From an uncultured Marvinbryantia sp. (GTDB lineage Bacteria; Bacillota; Clostridia; Lachnospirales; Lachnospiraceae), in assembly GCF_905201705.1 (NCBI RefSeq), contig NZ_CAJKOX010000029.1, positions 1 to 59,707 of the forward strand: 59,707 bases of DNA, in the 5' to 3' direction. A program made the translations under genes and the position numbers. The notes beneath the pieces are model-generated. The model saw nothing but the letters and a program-made list of their open reading frames with translations, made no database searches and had not been told where the DNA came from. How positions within the stretch are numbered: position 1 is the stretch's first letter; each line of letters begins with the position of its first letter. Below, piece after piece: positions 31,870 to 41,213 of this stretch.

Positions 31870-32961
31870 TCAACCTGAAAACAGATTGGAAATTACGCTC
31901 TCACCCACGGCGATCTCATAGCCGCGCTCTGCCCAGGGCATGTCCTTTTTCAGATGCAGCGAGGCACGGTAGAGGTATTCTCCGGCCTCGTGCAGAGCAG
32001 CAAACGGCAGCTCGATGTAGCGCCCGCTTCCAGGAGGCACATCCGCATAAAGGCTCCCCGCGCAGATGCTGTTTCCATCGCAGGAAAGCGCATAGCGCAG
32101 CTCGTACTCCGACACATTGGCAAAGACGCAGTGATTTTCCAGGAGTACGCCCTCCTGTGCGACCTGCAGCTCAAAGTCGGAAACACACACTGACCTGCGA
32201 CTGTCCGTCAAAGCCTTCCCGTCATAAAACAACCCGTATTCCGGGCAAAGCTCCGTAAGCATTTCATGTAACCAGCTATCCCGGGACGCATCTGCCTGCC
32301 GCCCTTCCGATGATAAAGTCCGCCCGTTCTGCTCATCCTGTTTTCCTGTATTCCACCGCTCAACAGAAAGCGCATTATAATGCCCCCTCCTGACCGCGGC
32401 AAGGTACCGGCGCAGCCTCCTCTCCCGGCAAAGCAGATCAGTTTCTACCCGGCAGCCCGGTATTTTTTTCTCAAAAGTGCCGGCAGCGTGTTCCGCCGGA
32501 CAACCAGCTGCATCCTCCAGCACCGTCTGCAGTTCTTCCTCCGTACAATGCCATGCGTGCAGCGAAACCTTCCGACCGTTCAGCCAAAACCCTTCCTGCG
32601 TCTGCTCTGCATTTCGGAATGCGATCTTTTTTACCGTGCATCCAAGCAGGCTCATCCGTTCGTCGCGCAGCTCCAGCACCAGCTCATACAGGTATGCGCG
32701 TTCCATATCCCACAGACGCACAGACGGCACCTGCATACAGAAATCGATCTCTTCCTCTGTCGGCACCGGAAAAATACGGTCCTCCTCCTGCCCCTCCTGC
32801 GAGAGAAGCTGCGCGCACACAAAGCCGCCGCCCTGCCCTTTGCAGTGCATCACGACCTCCAGATTTCCCGTTCCGCCCTCTTTTTCTGCCTGCGCATAGA
32901 TGTTTATTTCCGTTATCTGCATTTTATCGTTCTCTTTCCTGTATATCCCGGTTTTTATCAT
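31870..32961 (-). CDS. Beta-galactosidase-like (GH2) protein lacking the catalytic domain
   Basis: A protein of about 363 aa. A segment before the middle (LWDMERAYLYELVLELRD ... VKKIAFRNAEQTQEGFWLNGRKV) resembles the immunoglobulin-like domain 2 that precedes the catalytic barrel of LacZ-type GH2 enzymes. The C terminus (VLLENHCVFANVSEYEL ... PPGSGRYIELPF ... DMPWAERGYEIAVGESVI) resembles the LacZ domain 4 (DUF4981). Between them there is no room for the TIM barrel and no catalytic glutamates. ATGs at 32961 (GGAAGG upstream) or 32922 are possible starts. It may be a decayed or a repurposed gene. Confidence 0.65.
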   Translation of the reverse strand: MIKTGIYRKENDKMQITEINIYAQAEKEGGTGNLEVVMHCKGQGGGFVCAQLLSQEGQEEDRIFPVPTEEEIDFCMQVPSVRLWDMERAYLYELVLELRDERMSLLGCTVKKIAFRNAEQTQEGFWLNGRKVSLHAWHCTEEELQTVLEDAAGCPAEHAAGTFEKKIPGCRVETDLLCRERRLRRYLAAVRRGHYNALSVERWNTGKQDEQNGRTLSSEGRQADASRDSWLHEMLTELCPEYGLFYDGKALTDSRRSVCVSDFELQVAQEGVLLENHCVFANVSEYELRYALSCDGNSICAGSLYADVPPGSGRYIELPFAALHEAGEYLYRASLHLKKDMPWAERGYEIAVGESVISNLFSG

Positions 32962-33009
32962 GGGATGCCTTCCTGCTTCATTATATTGCATTTTTCCTCA
33001 AAACGCAAG

Positions 33010-33040
33010 AAAGGCAGTGTACATTATCTGTACACCGCCC
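33010..33040 (-). terminator. infC-rpmI-rplT operon terminator
   Basis: Minus-strand stem GGCGGTGTACA / TGTACACTGCC (33039-33029 and 33023-33013, one G-T pair) followed by TTTCTT, 50 bp after the rplT stop. Confidence 0.8.
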
Positions 33041-33091
33041 TGTATCAGTTACTGCTCACTCCGTTCGCAGCAGCCTGTATCACACCTGTGA

Positions 33092-33448
33092 TTATGCAAT
33101 CTTGCTCTTTGCAAGCTCTGCCAGTGTAGCAAAGCCTTCTGCATCGTTGATCGCCATATCTGCAAGGATCTTTCTGTTGATATCCACGCCTGCAACCTTC
33201 AGACCGTGCATCATTTTGCTGTAGGAAAGACCATTCATTCTTGCAGCCGCATTGATACGTGCGATCCAGAGCTGTCTGAACTGACGCTTTTTCTGCTTTC
33301 TTCCTGCATAGGAGCTTGCCAATGCGCGCATTACAGACTGTTTTGCAATCTTATACTGTTTGGAGCGGGCGCCTCTGTAGCCTTTTGCCAGTTTCAGGGT
33401 TCTGTTATGTTTTTTCTTTGCGTTCATGCCGCCTTTTACTCTTGCCAT
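33092..33448 (-). CDS. rplT: 50S ribosomal protein L20
   Basis: A 118-aa 23S rRNA-binding protein essential for early assembly of the large subunit. It begins MARVKGGMNAKKKHNRTLKL and has the family core FRQLWIARINAAARMNGLSYS. In many bacteria L20 also represses this operon by binding its leader. Start follows AAGGAGGAA. Confidence 0.98.
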   Translation of the reverse strand: MARVKGGMNAKKKHNRTLKLAKGYRGARSKQYKIAKQSVMRALASSYAGRKQKKRQFRQLWIARINAAARMNGLSYSKMMHGLKVAGVDINRKILADMAINDAEGFATLAELAKSKIA

Positions 33449-33473
33449 GTCTTAATTCCTCCTTCAATCCTTC

Positions 33474-33671
33474 TTATAAATACGGTAAGATCTTCTTCAT
33501 GTTCTTGAAGTTTGTAGCATCCGTGATGGTTGCTTTTCTGAGATTTCTCTTTCTCTTGGTAGATTTCTTTGTTAAGATATGGCTCTTATAAGCTTTATTT
33601 CTCTTTAATTTTCCTGTACCTGTCATTTTGAAACGTTTTGCAGCTGCTCTGCTGGTCTTCATTTTCGGCAT
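33474..33671 (-). CDS. rpmI: 50S ribosomal protein L35
   Basis: A 65-aa basic protein starting MPKMKTSRAAAKRFKMTGTG, the usual L35 pattern, with normal length. Middle gene of infC-rpmI-rplT; start follows AAGGAGG. Confidence 0.98.
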   Translation of the reverse strand: MPKMKTSRAAAKRFKMTGTGKLKRNKAYKSHILTKKSTKRKRNLRKATITDATNFKNMKKILPYL

Positions 33672-33730
33672 TTTTATGTTTCCTCCTTAAATATAATTTA
33701 CTGTTTCCCCGAAAAACACTGCTTTTGCAG

Positions 33731-34237
33731 TCAGCGCTTTTCAGTCAAAATCATTGTAAGGCTGCGGCCTTCCACCTTTGCTGCCTTGTCTACGGTCGCG
33801 ATATCTTCCAGCTCCTTGGCAAAATCGTCGAGGATATGCTTGCTGCTCTGCATATGAGCCATCTCGCGGCCGCGGAAACGAAGCGTTACCTTCACCTTGT
33901 TCCCTTTTTCCAGAAACTTCCTGGCTGCCCCGATCTTCGTATTCAGATCATTCACATCAATATTTGGTGACAAACGAACTTCCTTAACCTCAATGGTTTT
34001 CTGTTTTTTTCTGGCTTCTTTTTCTTTTCTCGCCATCTCATAACGGTATTTGCCGTAATCGATAATTTTGCAGACGGGCGGTTTTGCCATCGGCGCAACC
34101 TTCACCAGATCCAGTTCTGCCTCCCGCGCCAGCTTCATAGCATCCTTTGCAGACATAATGCCAAGCTGTTCTCCATGTTCCCCGATCAGACGTACTTCCT
34201 TGTCTCTGATCTGTTCGTTAATCATTAATTCGCTAAT
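33731..34237 (-). CDS. infC: Translation initiation factor IF-3, AUU start
   Basis: IF-3 (about 168 aa) checks start-codon pairing on the 30S subunit. The protein begins (M)SELMINEQIRDKEVRLIG and has the AREAELDLVKVAPMAKPPVCKI linker region and EVRLSPNIDVND C-domain start. The best start is ATT at 34237-34235: GGAGGTG lies 7 bases upstream, and homologous IF-3 genes use AUU for self-control. The nearest ATG (34225) has no ribosome binding site. Rare start codons in infC are established for E. coli; here it is read directly. Confidence 0.95.
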   Translation of the reverse strand: MSELMINEQIRDKEVRLIGEHGEQLGIMSAKDAMKLAREAELDLVKVAPMAKPPVCKIIDYGKYRYEMARKEKEARKKQKTIEVKEVRLSPNIDVNDLNTKIGAARKFLEKGNKVKVTLRFRGREMAHMQSSKHILDDFAKELEDIATVDKAAKVEGRSLTMILTEKR

Positions 34238-34425
34238 TGTTGTACACCTCCATATTAAATGCGTTTCACCTGATACAAAAAGCGTGGACAGCAAAGCCAT
34301 CCACGCAAACATACTTTTTGAAATACCGGCGCTGCATCTGCAGTCCTCTGGTATCTTTCAGCATATTAACCGGCAGTCACGCGCCTGTGCTGCGGTGAGA
34401 GTGGACACTCTGCTTTCTTTTCACA
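34238..34425 (-). promoter_or_regulatory. infC operon leader (L20-leader type) with attenuator hairpin
   Basis: About 190 bases of untranslated leader follow the promoter at 34433-34461. It contains a GATACCAGAGG / CCGGTATT region of long-range pairing and ends in a hairpin GCGTGGA / TCCACGC (34306-34282) followed by TTTTTGT (34281-34275), a typical premature terminator before the infC ribosome binding site. This matches the L20-responsive leaders of Firmicutes in position and layout; I did not fit a covariance model. Confidence 0.75.
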
Positions 34426-34432
34426 CTCTGAT

Positions 34433-34461
34433 ATCCTAGCACATACGCGCGTAACTGTCAA
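34433..34461 (-). promoter_or_regulatory. infC operon promoter
   Basis: Minus-strand -35 TTGACA (34461-34456), 17-bp spacer, -10 TAGGAT (34438-34433). It begins only 12 bases after the stop codon of the giant surface-protein gene upstream. Confidence 0.8.
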
Positions 34462-34473
34462 CAAGTTTTTGTA

Positions 34474-37400
34474 CTAATTTACGGTTACTTTACAGGTCAC
34501 TTTCTTTCCGCCGCTCGTCACCGTAATCGTTGCGGTTCCCTTATTCACACCCTTGATCACGCCCTTGGAGGACACGGTCGCCACCTTCGCATTGGAGGTC
34601 GTATATTTGATCGCCTCCGTGCTGTCGGACGGTGTGCGCTTCGGCTTCAATGTCAGTGTTTTACCCTTCTTTACCGTAGCCTTTGATGGTACTCCGGTAA
34701 TTTTTGTTGTCTTGACAGTTACCACTACGGTAACCTTCTTCGACTTGCTGCCGGATTTTACGGTAATGGTCGCCTTACCCGGCTTCACTGCCTTAATGAC
34801 GCCCTTCGAGGATACCGTAACAATCTTCTTGTTCGAAGATTTATACGTAACCTTCTGCTGGCTCGTCACCGGTGCAAGTACCGGCTTCAGCGTGGCCGTC
34901 TTTCCCTTTGCCAGCGTAGTGCTCGACGGAAGTCCGCTGATAGAGGTCGTTTTCACCGTACCCTTCTGCACCGTAACCGTAATGGTCTTGGACAGCCCGC
35001 TCTTCAGCTTAATCGTAAGCTTGGAGGTGCCCGCTTTTTTCTGTGCAGTCAGCTTAAAGGTGCCCTTTGTCTTATTCAGCCCCGATACCTTCAAAACCTT
35101 GGTGTTGCTGGACGTTACGGAAACTACCGAGTCGCCCTTGCCCATAGACGTCACTTTAAATGCCGTCGTGGACTGTTTTACCTTCATCTTCAGGCTGTTT
35201 GCCGTCACCTTCAGCACCGGTTTCAGCTTGCTGCCGTACGCCCGTCCGCAAACTGAGCACTTTGCCTGCGCCAGAACGGTTGCAGTTCCGCCCTTGTGCG
35301 CGATCTTCGCGATCTTCGTCACTGAAGTCTTCGCGCTGCACCGCGTACAATGTCTGCTCTTGCTTCCCTCTGCCGTACAGGTCGCTTTTTTATCTACGGT
35401 ATACTTCGTATCATAATTGTGGCCGAGCTTCTTCACCACTTCGGTCTTCGTTCCCTTGCACACCTTACAGGTATAGGTCTTTACGCCGTCTGCCGTACAG
35501 GTTGCCTTCTTGGTGATCTTTCCTGCATCCCAGCTGTGCGCTGTCGTCTTCGCTATTTTTTCTGTCTTTGTCTTGTTGCACACCTTACAGGTATAGGTCT
35601 TTACGCCTTCCTTCGCACAGGTTGCTTTTGTCGTCACCTTGCCGGCATCCCAGCTGTGCGCTGCCAGCGGCAGCTCCTCTGTATACTCTGCGCCGCACTT
35701 GGTACAGGTAAACACTTTCACGCCATGCTCTGCACAGGTAGAGTTCTGCGCGATCACGCCTGCATCCCAGGTATGTACGCAAAGCGTCGTCTTCGGCCAT
35801 CCATAGTATTCTATCGTTTCTCCGTCTTCGTTTACCACCGGATTGCCTTCTGCGTCCAGCATATACGCTTTCAGCTTCAGGTATACCGTCTGCGGTTCGT
35901 CCTCCGCCGTCAGCTCCGGTGCGCTTACGGTAACGCTCCTGCCGTCTTCACTGACAGTCAGTCTCGGATTGCCCGACACATCAAAGCGGATCACCGCATT
36001 ACTGAGCACACTTCCCTCCGGCGTCTCTGTCGAATAATTCTTCAGTACCGCGTTTACATCCTCCAGCGTTACTGTCTGTCCCGGTTCCACGCAGATCTCA
36101 TCTGCTTCCAGCACATCGTAACCATCCTGTATGTAAATCGAATACCAGCCAGTATATGTATAAATACTGCCGTCTGCAAGCTGGATCTCTGCCGTAATGC
36201 CAACTCCGGTCTCTCCCTGATTGTCTCTCGCCGTTACTCTTCCGTCTTCAAGCTCGATCATACCTTCGTCATACTGATAGCTTATGGTATAGCCATCCTT
36301 CAGGAATTCCTGGCACACCTCGCCGTTCTCATCGTAGTAAAGGTGGTAGACAACAGGCTGCAGATTCAGAGATGCTCCGGGCAGCAGGCAGAATGTCTGT
36401 GTATCCGTCATTGCATCCACACGGTACAGATCTTCTGCTGATATTTTTGTGCGTGTATAGGTAACGTCGCCCAGCTCCTCATGAGTCAGATCATAGGTGA
36501 TCTCCGCCGCGCCGACACCGACTGCATTAATCTCCCATTGGCCTTCCTCGTTCTTCGTAACCTTCCATACATTCTCATCCGAACTGCTGATGTCCCTGAT
36601 CGTGTAGGTAAGCTCTGCTCCATCCGGATAACGCGCATCCTGCACAAAGCCCCACATACTGTTGTTGTCGTAGTAGAAGCTCTCGCCAACCAGCAGATCG
36701 TCGGTGCCGTCATCCTCAATTTCGTATGACGGTTCCCAGATACCCACACCAGTGTCTACCTGCCAGATTGCAATTCCGTTCACATAGACAATTCCTCTTA
36801 AATTGCATCCGGAATTGTCCCCGTTATAAATCTCTGCAAGCTTCGCGCCGTGAAGCTCAATGCCAAACACACCGTCGTTTTCGACCGCCTCGTAATATTC
36901 GCCGTTCTCATTGTCGATAATATTCTCGAGTCTCTGCGTCTCGTCATTCCAGGTGCCGATCTGCCACTCAACAGAGATCTTTTCCGGATCAACCAGGATA
37001 TTTTCCATGCACAGGTTCACCGTAAGATCCTCGTTATTGAATACCCAGGTATGATCTCCGCCGCGCATATTGGCGCCGTCAAAGTATACGTCATATCCAA
37101 GACTGTCAAACTCCAGATCTCTCCTGCAGACCTCACGCCAGATCTCATTTCCGTCATCATCCAGCTCCGGCGAGCCGTCATCATTGCGCGAACGCTGCTC
37201 CACATATACTGTGATGCCGGTTCTCCAGTCGCCGGTTCTCTGCAGCACCGGGATCAGATTCTCTTCCGTGCCTTCCACGATCCTCCATGCGTTCTCGTCC
37301 CAGCCGATCTCATCATTTTCGGAACGTCTCAGACTAATGCGATAGTCTTCCATATCCTCTTCTGACAGCGGATTTCCCTGCGGATTTCCCTGACCGCATT

Positions 37401-40400
37401 CATAGATAACAGGCTCAAACGCATTGATATCGATCGTCTCTCCTACCTGCGGCTGGATATCCTCCGGCATATTCTCAAAGCGGAGTACCTGATAGCTGTC
37501 CCAGACATTTACCGTGAAACCTCCTCCGATGAATTCATACTCTTCGCCGCCTTCCTCATCTCTTGTCATCGCACGCACATAGACGTTCGTCGAACCCTGA
37601 TTCTCATTCGAAGCGACATGAAGCATGCTGCCTTCCGGCGTAATCTCCAGCAGATTCGTGTCATACGTAGGCTCTCCCTCATCCCAGTTCACAGACAGCC
37701 AGTAGTCTTCCACCATTTCCTCTCTGTTGCTTCCGTCCTCCGCAACATAGCGGCGGCGCACCGTTGTGGTAATATCCATCTGGCTGTTTGGCAGCATAAT
37801 ATCACGGCTATCCGAATAATACCAGTTGAATTCATAAACCACTCCGCTGACAAATACCGGGAAATCGTATTCAGCCGGCTCTCCGGTTTCCACATCCGTA
37901 TAAGTTATGCGCACATATGCAAAGCCAAAGCCCTCGCCATCCGACTGCAGCCGCCAGCCCTCTTCCGCATTTCCTTCCAGCGAAATGAACCATTCGCTTT
38001 CCGGAACATCATAATTCTGCTCTCCGCCATTCTGATAGGCTTCCTCGTCCCATTCATGGCCTTCGCCGAGAATCTCCACGCTGCTATACGGCACATCAAG
38101 GTACTCGCTCCACGGATACTCCGCATTTTCCACATTGCAGCCAAAGCTGCTGCCAATATTCAGGTTTTCATTCGGCAACATCTGATTCTCCCCGTTGCCG
38201 CTCAGCGGATAGTCGTAGCCATAGCTCGGCTTACGCACCTCCACACCGGTACCGATGCGGCTGACTTCGGTTCCATCCGCCGTAGTTACATAGGCTTCGA
38301 TATTTGCCCAGCTATGATCCCCGTTAAACACCTCAGCCAGCTGTGCGCCGTGCAGGGTAATGCTGGAATCCTCATTAACCGTATAGTAACCGCCATTCGG
38401 ATCCACAGGGTCTACCGTCTCTTCTCTTTCCTCATCCCAGGTACCCACGATCCATTCCACCGTGCAGTTTTTGTCCTGCAGATTATCGGTATTCAGCGGG
38501 ATCGTCAGATTCTCATCCGTGAATACCCATGTATGGTTTCCGCCGCGCAGACCGTCTCTCCAGTCGATATCATAATTCTGAGAGCTGAAGTGCAGATTGG
38601 TTCTTGCCGCTTCCCCGTAGTTTCCGTTTTCATCCGGAAGATCCGCGATCAATGTGGCGTCTGTGTCCCAGTTCTGCAGCTTTTTCACAGTATACGATAC
38701 TCCGCTTCCGTTATCCGGATTACCGCTCGCCAGCGTGATTTCCAGTGCATTGTTATCATATTCCCAGCGATACTGTCTCGGCATATCCACTGAACCCGGT
38801 TCCTGCCCCGTACTGTAGCTCCAAAGCTGCGGCGTCACGGTGATGCTTTCCCCGCATGCAAGGTTTTCGATTTCTTCCTTGCTCTTGTCAATGGTCAGCT
38901 GGTAATATTCTCCTCTTATATGTATCCATTGTTCCGCCGAAACAATTTCGTACGGATTACCTTCTTCGTCATTTGCCATCAGGCAGAATACAATACGGGC
39001 ATCTTTATCTTCCGTGACTTCATTTGCCGTCACATGGAAGAGCATCGGATCCTCTGCATCCTGCTCAACAGCAACTGCATCCGCATTCTCCGTGATCTCA
39101 TATTCCAGCCAGGTGCCTTCGGTGGAGCCATCGTAATGTCCATTCTGCTCATCATAGCAGTGACGCGCGTTGTATGCCCGCAGATCAAGGCTTGCTCCCG
39201 GCAGAAGGTGGTCGATATCCGTGCTGGACTCCAGCCATAAATCCCAGACGTCGCCGCCCACCCAGATTTCAAAGCTATAGGTTTCCGAAGCTTCCGTACC
39301 GCCGGCCGGAATATAGGTAAGCGTCACAACAGCGTGTCCCTGCGTATTCATGTGCAGGTTCCATCCCCTGCCGTCCTCCCACGGATCGCACTGTACCGCA
39401 TCCGGGCTTTCCGCATCGTTCTCAACCTGAATATCTGTAACAGTTATTTCAAAATTCTGCCCATACGGATACTCACCGTTTTCTACGTAGCAGTTAATAT
39501 ATTTATCCACGCCGCGATCCCAGTTCGGAAGCTGCGCCATGTCGCCGATCTGCCACTGGTAATCATAATACGGCTCACGGACAATAAAGCCTGTGCAGTC
39601 TCTGTCGACCTCTGTGCCGTTGACCTTCAGAACCACATGAAGATCGATCCCCTCGCGTCCCTGCGCAAGAAGCTCTGCCAGAGCCTGCCCGTGCAGCGTG
39701 ATGCTGTGATCCTCATTGACGGTATAGTATCCGCCAGCCGGATCCAGCCGGTCTGTTATGTCATTCGCTTCTTCACTCCAGCTTCCGGCGAGCCATTCGA
39801 TCTCGCATTTCTCCGGCAGTTCGTCATAGTAAACCGGGATCGTCAGATCCTCATCCGTGTATACCCACGTATGATCTCCGCCGCGCAGATCGTTTCCATC
39901 CAGCCAGATGTCATAGCCCAGCTCGTCGAAATTATAATTTCTGCTGCCGCGATCTTCCCAGCACTCGTTTCCGGATTCGTCAAGCTGGATTTCTCCATTC
40001 TCATCATAAACCCTGCTTTGCGCGATCAGCGCAAAATTTGTGCCGCTCGTGCTGATTCTTCTCAGCGTCGGGATCAACGCGTCCTCCGTGCCTTCTACAA
40101 CCTCCCATACGTCAGTCGCATAGCCGTTCTCATCTGCCTCCCTGCTCACCAGGATCACACGGTAATCCGGATCGTTCGTAACATCCCGTGCCTCGCCGTC
40201 CATGTTGTATTCCATGAGCTGCAGGCCTTCGTTCATGTCGATCGTCTCGCCGATGCCCGGATTATAATCCAGTGCTATCGGGAAGATATTGACGTACTGC
40301 CCGCCCATAGCTGCATAGAAATTCTCCTCAGCTACAGCAATGTCGCCGACATATGCCCGGACAGGGATATCCACATTCTCCGGAAACGGATCTTCTTTCA

Positions 40401-41181
40401 GCGAAGTTACCTCTATCTGATTTCCACCAACAACCTTTACTGCCGCATACTCCGTAGTGTATGATTCGGTTTCGTTTCCATCAATTACCAGTTTCAGCGT
40501 ATAAGCGTCGATCATTTCTGTCTGGTCCTGGTTGTTTTCATCCCGGAATTCATGACGCAGAGCGCTTCCAACCGTCATGCTTTCTCCATTCAGAAGCCAA
40601 TTGGAATCGTCCCGATACTGCCACTCAAGATAGTACCGATCCGAATTTTCCTCTTCATTTTCCGCCATCAGCGCCATCGTAATCGCCTCTCCGACGTCCT
40701 CCGGCAGAGTTTCCTGCTCCAGCCCCTCGTCGCCGATGATGATTTCCTCATCATCTGAAACGGCCGTGTCCGCCGGTTCTTCCCCGGCGCCCGCCTCTTC
40801 TGACGGTGTTTCCGCCGCCTCGACGGCTCCCGTCTCCTGCTCCGGCAGCGTCTCTTCGGTGCTGTCAGGAACTGTTTCCTGAGCTTCCGCAGGAGCTTCT
40901 GCAGGGATCTCTTCCTCCGCAGAAACCTCCGCTTCCGCAGGGATCTCCTCCGGCGTCGATTCTGCGATCTCCGCTATCTCAGCGGGCGCTTCCTCCACTG
41001 CCGGGGCTTCCTCCTGTAAAGAAACCTCCGCCGGTTCCGCAGCTGTTTCCTGCACAACTGCTTCCTGTACCGGCACCTCCGCCAGCTCCTCCGCAAGTAC
41101 CGCGAAAGAATTGCTTCCGGTGATCATTGCCACCGTCAGTATCCACGCAGCTATGCGTTTCCATGCATTTTTCTTGCTCAT
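34474..41181 (-). CDS. Giant secreted repeat protein with Ig-like (Big_2) C terminus
   Basis: A 2235-aa exported protein of unknown function. Parts: signal peptide (1-30, ending VLAEE); a Glu/Pro/Ala-rich, probably disordered stretch (31-165); a long acidic region with three divergent ~450-490-aa repeats marked by LRGGDHTW-type motifs near residues 425, 875 and 1370, each followed by an acidic EW..G.W and GGYYTVNEDxSITLHG-like segment; four plus one partial ~40-aa cysteine repeats (HSWDAGK...ATC...G...YTCKVC, residues ~1800-1990); then three bacterial Ig-like domains (1990-2235). There is no LPxTG anchor or SLH domain. Two membrane kinases and an HTH gene lie upstream on the same strand. Confidence 0.85.
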   Translation of the reverse strand: MSKKNAWKRIAAWILTVAMITGSNSFAVLAEELAEVPVQEAVVQETAAEPAEVSLQEEAPAVEEAPAEIAEIAESTPEEIPAEAEVSAEEEIPAEAPAEAQETVPDSTEETLPEQETGAVEAAETPSEEAGAGEEPADTAVSDDEEIIIGDEGLEQETLPEDVGEAITMALMAENEEENSDRYYLEWQYRDDSNWLLNGESMTVGSALRHEFRDENNQDQTEMIDAYTLKLVIDGNETESYTTEYAAVKVVGGNQIEVTSLKEDPFPENVDIPVRAYVGDIAVAEENFYAAMGGQYVNIFPIALDYNPGIGETIDMNEGLQLMEYNMDGEARDVTNDPDYRVILVSREADENGYATDVWEVVEGTEDALIPTLRRISTSGTNFALIAQSRVYDENGEIQLDESGNECWEDRGSRNYNFDELGYDIWLDGNDLRGGDHTWVYTDEDLTIPVYYDELPEKCEIEWLAGSWSEEANDITDRLDPAGGYYTVNEDHSITLHGQALAELLAQGREGIDLHVVLKVNGTEVDRDCTGFIVREPYYDYQWQIGDMAQLPNWDRGVDKYINCYVENGEYPYGQNFEITVTDIQVENDAESPDAVQCDPWEDGRGWNLHMNTQGHAVVTLTYIPAGGTEASETYSFEIWVGGDVWDLWLESSTDIDHLLPGASLDLRAYNARHCYDEQNGHYDGSTEGTWLEYEITENADAVAVEQDAEDPMLFHVTANEVTEDKDARIVFCLMANDEEGNPYEIVSAEQWIHIRGEYYQLTIDKSKEEIENLACGESITVTPQLWSYSTGQEPGSVDMPRQYRWEYDNNALEITLASGNPDNGSGVSYTVKKLQNWDTDATLIADLPDENGNYGEAARTNLHFSSQNYDIDWRDGLRGGNHTWVFTDENLTIPLNTDNLQDKNCTVEWIVGTWDEEREETVDPVDPNGGYYTVNEDSSITLHGAQLAEVFNGDHSWANIEAYVTTADGTEVSRIGTGVEVRKPSYGYDYPLSGNGENQMLPNENLNIGSSFGCNVENAEYPWSEYLDVPYSSVEILGEGHEWDEEAYQNGGEQNYDVPESEWFISLEGNAEEGWRLQSDGEGFGFAYVRITYTDVETGEPAEYDFPVFVSGVVYEFNWYYSDSRDIMLPNSQMDITTTVRRRYVAEDGSNREEMVEDYWLSVNWDEGEPTYDTNLLEITPEGSMLHVASNENQGSTNVYVRAMTRDEEGGEEYEFIGGGFTVNVWDSYQVLRFENMPEDIQPQVGETIDINAFEPVIYECGQGNPQGNPLSEEDMEDYRISLRRSENDEIGWDENAWRIVEGTEENLIPVLQRTGDWRTGITVYVEQRSRNDDGSPELDDDGNEIWREVCRRDLEFDSLGYDVYFDGANMRGGDHTWVFNNEDLTVNLCMENILVDPEKISVEWQIGTWNDETQRLENIIDNENGEYYEAVENDGVFGIELHGAKLAEIYNGDNSGCNLRGIVYVNGIAIWQVDTGVGIWEPSYEIEDDGTDDLLVGESFYYDNNSMWGFVQDARYPDGAELTYTIRDISSSDENVWKVTKNEEGQWEINAVGVGAAEITYDLTHEELGDVTYTRTKISAEDLYRVDAMTDTQTFCLLPGASLNLQPVVYHLYYDENGEVCQEFLKDGYTISYQYDEGMIELEDGRVTARDNQGETGVGITAEIQLADGSIYTYTGWYSIYIQDGYDVLEADEICVEPGQTVTLEDVNAVLKNYSTETPEGSVLSNAVIRFDVSGNPRLTVSEDGRSVTVSAPELTAEDEPQTVYLKLKAYMLDAEGNPVVNEDGETIEYYGWPKTTLCVHTWDAGVIAQNSTCAEHGVKVFTCTKCGAEYTEELPLAAHSWDAGKVTTKATCAKEGVKTYTCKVCNKTKTEKIAKTTAHSWDAGKITKKATCTADGVKTYTCKVCKGTKTEVVKKLGHNYDTKYTVDKKATCTAEGSKSRHCTRCSAKTSVTKIAKIAHKGGTATVLAQAKCSVCGRAYGSKLKPVLKVTANSLKMKVKQSTTAFKVTSMGKGDSVVSVTSSNTKVLKVSGLNKTKGTFKLTAQKKAGTSKLTIKLKSGLSKTITVTVQKGTVKTTSISGLPSSTTLAKGKTATLKPVLAPVTSQQKVTYKSSNKKIVTVSSKGVIKAVKPGKATITVKSGSKSKKVTVVVTVKTTKITGVPSKATVKKGKTLTLKPKRTPSDSTEAIKYTTSNAKVATVSSKGVIKGVNKGTATITVTSGGKKVTCKVTVN

Positions 41182-41213
41182 ATTGCTCCCTCCTTGTTTT
41201 TATTTATAAAGAA

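Noticed and set aside
35350..36441. Long plus-strand frames opposite the giant surface gene
   Set aside because: They mirror the repeats of the real gene and end where repeats end; composition is that of reversed coding sequence.
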